A stretch of DNA of 64,000 nucleotides. It comes from Ascaris suum. Lineage: Eukaryota; Nematoda; Chromadorea; Rhabditida; Ascarididae. Under the pieces are notes generated by a model. The model was not told the DNA's origin. It saw only the letters and a program-made list of their open reading frames with translations, and ran no database searches. The stretch spans positions 7,353,001-7,417,000 of the forward strand of contig CM024188.1 of assembly GCA_013433145.1 (NCBI GenBank). The letters run 5' to 3'. Each line of letters begins with the position of its first letter. The first letter of the stretch is position 1. The position numbers were made by a program, and so were the translations under genes. Shown piece by piece: positions 60,063 to 64,000 of this stretch.

Positions 60063-63000
60063 TCAAGCGAGTGGCTGCCTGGATCACAGCGCCGGTCTAC
60101 GCTTCAGGAAGCGTCACGCAACTCGCAACGTGCCGATCGTGAGTTTGTGGTTTGAGGGCGCGGCGAACAAGACGCGTTCCGTGTACTTTCACTATAGTCG
60201 GCTCATCGATTCAATAATCGCGTGCATTCTGAAGGAAAAAATAAAATAAAATAAAGGAAAACAAAGCATTCAATCGAGATGCCAACACGTCTCCTCAGCG
60301 CGCAGTTCGTTCGATTTCGCGATGAAGTTTAATTATCAACGCTATTTTCAACCACAACTGCAAACAGTAAGATGATACTGCGACGTACTAAACAAGGCTT
60401 CAACATACTCGACGTGCAACATTCGAGACGACTGCAAGTCGGTACCGATTCAAATGACATGCGAATAAACTCTATAATAAATAGGAGCACTTGCTGCAAT
60501 ATCAGTCAACAGTGTAACTCACATAGACACTACCCTAGTGCTAAACGTCCTAAATTACATGCGTAAAGCAAATTTCAGCATAAAGCACTGAACAGTAAAA
60601 ACAGCCAAGAAATTCACGATGTTCGCCATGTTCTCCAATACGGTACGTACTTGTTAATCTACAGGAAACACTGAAGTTGGCAGCGAGTGGTAAACAGCAA
60701 ATAAGCTGTCAAGATCACATCTCGCATCGACAATCTTGAGGATATGGCTTGGCTTCAAAAGCGATTGCTACTCCCTTCAACAACTTCAATTCACTAAATC
60801 GTCTTCAATTCGCCATAGCTAAATGAATGCGAAGGCGCCGCATTTCGCACATTTATCCCATTATAAAATTTGAACGCTGCCTTCGGAGCTTGTTTCCGTC
60901 GTGTGCGTGCATCGCTGAGGGCCTGCACTACGCAACATACCTTACATCAGTTCGCTCAGCAAGAGGATATCCTGTGCTAAAAACGTTGAAAGAAAAGCAG
61001 CTCAAGCATATCGTTGTATGATCGCTTTGTTCCTTATATACTCCAATTCATTATTCGGTGCAACTTTACTCCCTTGCAAACCCATCACAAGCGACAATAG
61101 TAATTATCAAACTACACACTGAATTAGTGTTGAAGCCCTTTCACTTAAAAACCGTTCTGGGGCCTCTAAGAAGGAGGGTCTGTGGCAAGAATTTTTTGCA
61201 ATTTCAAAGAGCTAAGTTTTACTAAGACCTCCGACGCTCGGGGGAAGTGAAGTCTACGCGTCGGTGGTCGCCTTTCGAGAAATCTAAACTTCATCCTAAA
61301 ATTCAACTTAAACAAGTGCCCGATTTTAAGTCCCCAAAGCCAGAGGTGGCCATATTCGGGGACTCGAACAACAACACTTCAGTGAACGCATGGAAAGAGT
61401 ACGTCACTTCTAACCATATTCAGCAAAAAAAAAACTCACTCGCCTAAAATATTCAGTTATCACTACTTGCTGGGAAGCATGAAATCCACACCTTTCAGGT
61501 CTGATGAATTTAGCAGCGACAACGTCGGTTTACAAATATTCAGAAGTTGTGTTATGTCAACTTGAAAATGAACGTTATGTGGCAAATCTAAGGTTCCATT
61601 AAACAGCCGAAAACTTCTGAATGGAGAGATCGAGGGATCCCTGGCTACATAGGAAAGCCATATCCAACGAGGGGACACAAGTGAGCAGAATGCCGAAATC
61701 TATAGGAAAAAAATATCGCAGAAGAGGCTAAAATGTGGGGACGAAGAATAAATGGATGAAAATTTTTTTTAATGGACGCAAATTACGTGACAGCGACTAT
61801 ATGAATAAAAACTAAATTTCCTACGTGCCATATAAATGCACTAAATATCGCTCATACAATACTTCATTAAGAATAATCATCGGAAGCCAAGATCAAGCGG
61901 ATAAAAACTGAGCGAAATTCCCATTACGTACAACATTCCCATTCAAAGAAGAAAATGGTTTCTCGACGTCAAGAAAAGACGCTTTTCAATTCAAAACTCT
62001 GAAAGCAATCCATAAGCACAGAACGCTTTTAATACAATTCTGACAGTTTTTTTGAAACGGAAGTTAAGAAAATTGGTGGTAAAGGTGAGAAAAGCGATCA
62101 CTGAAGACAGTGAAAGCGGCGGCGTTGTAGCTGTGAAGCGAACCATAAAGTCCACCAGTGAAAAGTAGTGAAACCCGATCGACGCAATAATTTCGAGACG
62201 AACGAACACTGCACGCTTAAAGCGGCAACATGTGGAATAATGTGCTATGTGAGGGTTTCGTAGAGAGGGGCGCTCAATTTCCCAATGATGTCCGATTAGC
62301 GCTAGTCGAATGGGGGAAAAAATGTGGCGCGCATCTTTCACATAAACTATGAGGCCGGGCGAGAGCTTAGCGCAAAGTCTCAAGGGTGCACCCGCACACC
62401 GATATGCCGACTGGGCTACTCGTGCAGCCGCGTACTAGCTGCATTCAACAACGTCCTACTGCGACTGCCTTTATGTCCACTTCAAGAGAACGTTACCGGC
62501 TTGTGTGGCAATCGTCGCGCCAGCTGGTCAGCACTTATCGACAAACCACTATTTCCTTGAAAGTCATTGTGGAGATTTGCACACTGTTATAACCGCAGAT
62601 AGCCACACAATTTGCTTAGTTCGAAAAAGAGGATGGAGCAGGTAAGCGCCATGCAACGAGAAACTAAGAAGGTACCGATCAGGAATGTGGTGATATCAGT
62701 CAGAATTTGCTGTAATGCGCGTGGAGTTAAACCTCATAGCTTGTAGCGACGTTCACCAATATATTTACTGACTACAGTAATGCGTGATCCGCACCAAAAT
62801 CGTTCGACGTATAAAACGATGGAGAGTGACCACAGAACGGAAATAAATAACCGCTCTCAATGAGCCGTCTACGGCTTTTATCACAAAATAGCAAATCCAT
62901 CGGCTCGCACTAACTCGAAAGTAGCGGTATACGACAGTATACGACAGTACGGTTCTGGCCATACCTTGGTCATCAATGCGAACATCATCTCAACGTGATA

Positions 63001-64000
63001 TCGACTGAAATAGCGTATATTCTAGTGAAGCAGACGTGACGAACGCAAGTTATTGTAAGAGGCAGCTAGCTGGCAGAGTTCAACTGCTAAGAATGCCCCA
63101 ACAACGTTCCTCTCTTGCTCGGCGCAACGCATTACCTCTGAATTTACACCCCGTTAAGATGGCTACAGGCGTTTGATAGCAGTTCTACATACCATATGTA
63201 TGAATTTATGCTATCAGAAGGCGATACTCCACCGGAACGAAAAAATGTACAACGTTATAGCCGCAGAGAAAAGCTTGAAATTGTTATCTTTGGTGAAATC
63301 CCCACTTCAAGTTTTTGTGATGGTTCGATGACGTTCGACGAACATCAGGTGAGGCAAACAATGGATCGAGTGAGGGAAGGGCTTTAATGGATGAAAGCAG
63401 CTATGCTCAGCATGAAAACGAGTGTGTACGAGGCGACAAGACGCCGTACCCACGTATGCGATGCGCTACGCATAGACGCTTACATCACGTGCGGTGTGCA
63501 CTCGGCAGCACTTGCGGGTGAACTGTGTGCAGCAAATATCGATCACATTTGGCTCCTAAATATGATTTACTTGTTGCAGCAGCTAATTAAGAAAGAACCT
63601 CTACTGCTAAAGCGACCCACCGCCCACGCAACCACGACCACGTCAACTAATTTTGCTCGTTGCGCGTCGCCCTATTGGCTCGTAAAACGTGTGTGACGCC
63701 TCTCCCCCACCTCCCTCTTCATGGTCCGCGCAAATAGCTGACCAAAGATTTATGCACCTTTAACTCTGTAAAATTCCTTCAATTAAAGAACAGCACAACT
63801 ATCGACACAAGCACGGTGTTCCGGTACGGTACTGTTCCGATCTAAGTTAAACTTTGGGCAGAAAAACCCAAGTACAGCTGATTCCGGATGCAACCGATGA
63901 AGGCTGTAAGTTCACATGAACCTCAAAGCATTCTACCTCAAATCCCGATGAAGCAGCTCTGGCGCTTTTGAATGAATAGTGCTGAGGGATGTGGAAAAAA
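60063..64000. other. Region upstream of calcineurin A
   Basis: No supported gene. The first few hundred bases should contain the 5' UTR and promoter of the minus-strand calcineurin gene; no TATA box could be chosen with confidence. A 66-codon plus-strand frame at 61247-61447 (KSKLHPKIQLKQVPDF, KPEVAIFGDSNNNTSVNAWK) and GC-richer sequence at 63390-63700 are unassigned. Confidence 0.4.

Overview
This is eukaryotic DNA with long introns, most likely from a parasitic nematode. The calcineurin A protein read from the minus strand matches what I recall of C. elegans TAX-6. Splice acceptors are short and nematode-like (TTTCAG, TTTGCAG, TTTTAG) with little polypyrimidine tract. Introns are far longer than in Caenorhabditis (up to about 7.6 kb), which fits an ascarid-, strongylid- or filarial-type genome. 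The species cannot be fixed from the sequence alone.

Layout. (1) 1-15980, plus strand: the 3' part of an APPL (DCC-interacting protein 13) homologue. It holds the end of the segment before the PH domain, the PH domain, a TP-rich linker, the PTB domain and a short tail, in nine exons whose phases all agree; the BAR-encoding exons lie upstream of the window. (2) 15981-26149: long non-coding stretch with no supported gene; a degenerate low-complexity repeat field fills about 24.7-26.05 kb. (3) 26150-34889, plus strand: exons of a secreted-type C-type lectin-domain protein, phase-compatible with a 1779-base exon encoding an acidic tail with about 20 N-glycosylation sequons; the 5' end (signal peptide) is not settled. 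(4) 34890-38703: no supported gene. (5) 38704-60062, minus strand: a complete calcineurin A catalytic subunit gene (tax-6/PPP3C orthologue), 13 coding exons giving 513 residues. It has a duplicated, alternatively used exon at the autoinhibitory segment just after the calmodulin-binding helix. (6) 60063-64000: upstream of calcineurin, nothing firm.

Most interesting: the calcineurin exon pair (41922-42019 and 40334-40431) has equal length, equal phases and homologous peptides, and frame dictates that only one can be used. A third exon-like minus-strand segment between them (41000-41277) could give an isoform without the autoinhibitory domain. Several plus-strand segments inside calcineurin introns, one of them sequon-rich, might belong to a nested gene. 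The three genes have no shared pathway that I can see, apart from APPL and calcineurin both being conserved signalling components. The lectin-domain protein is probably extracellular.
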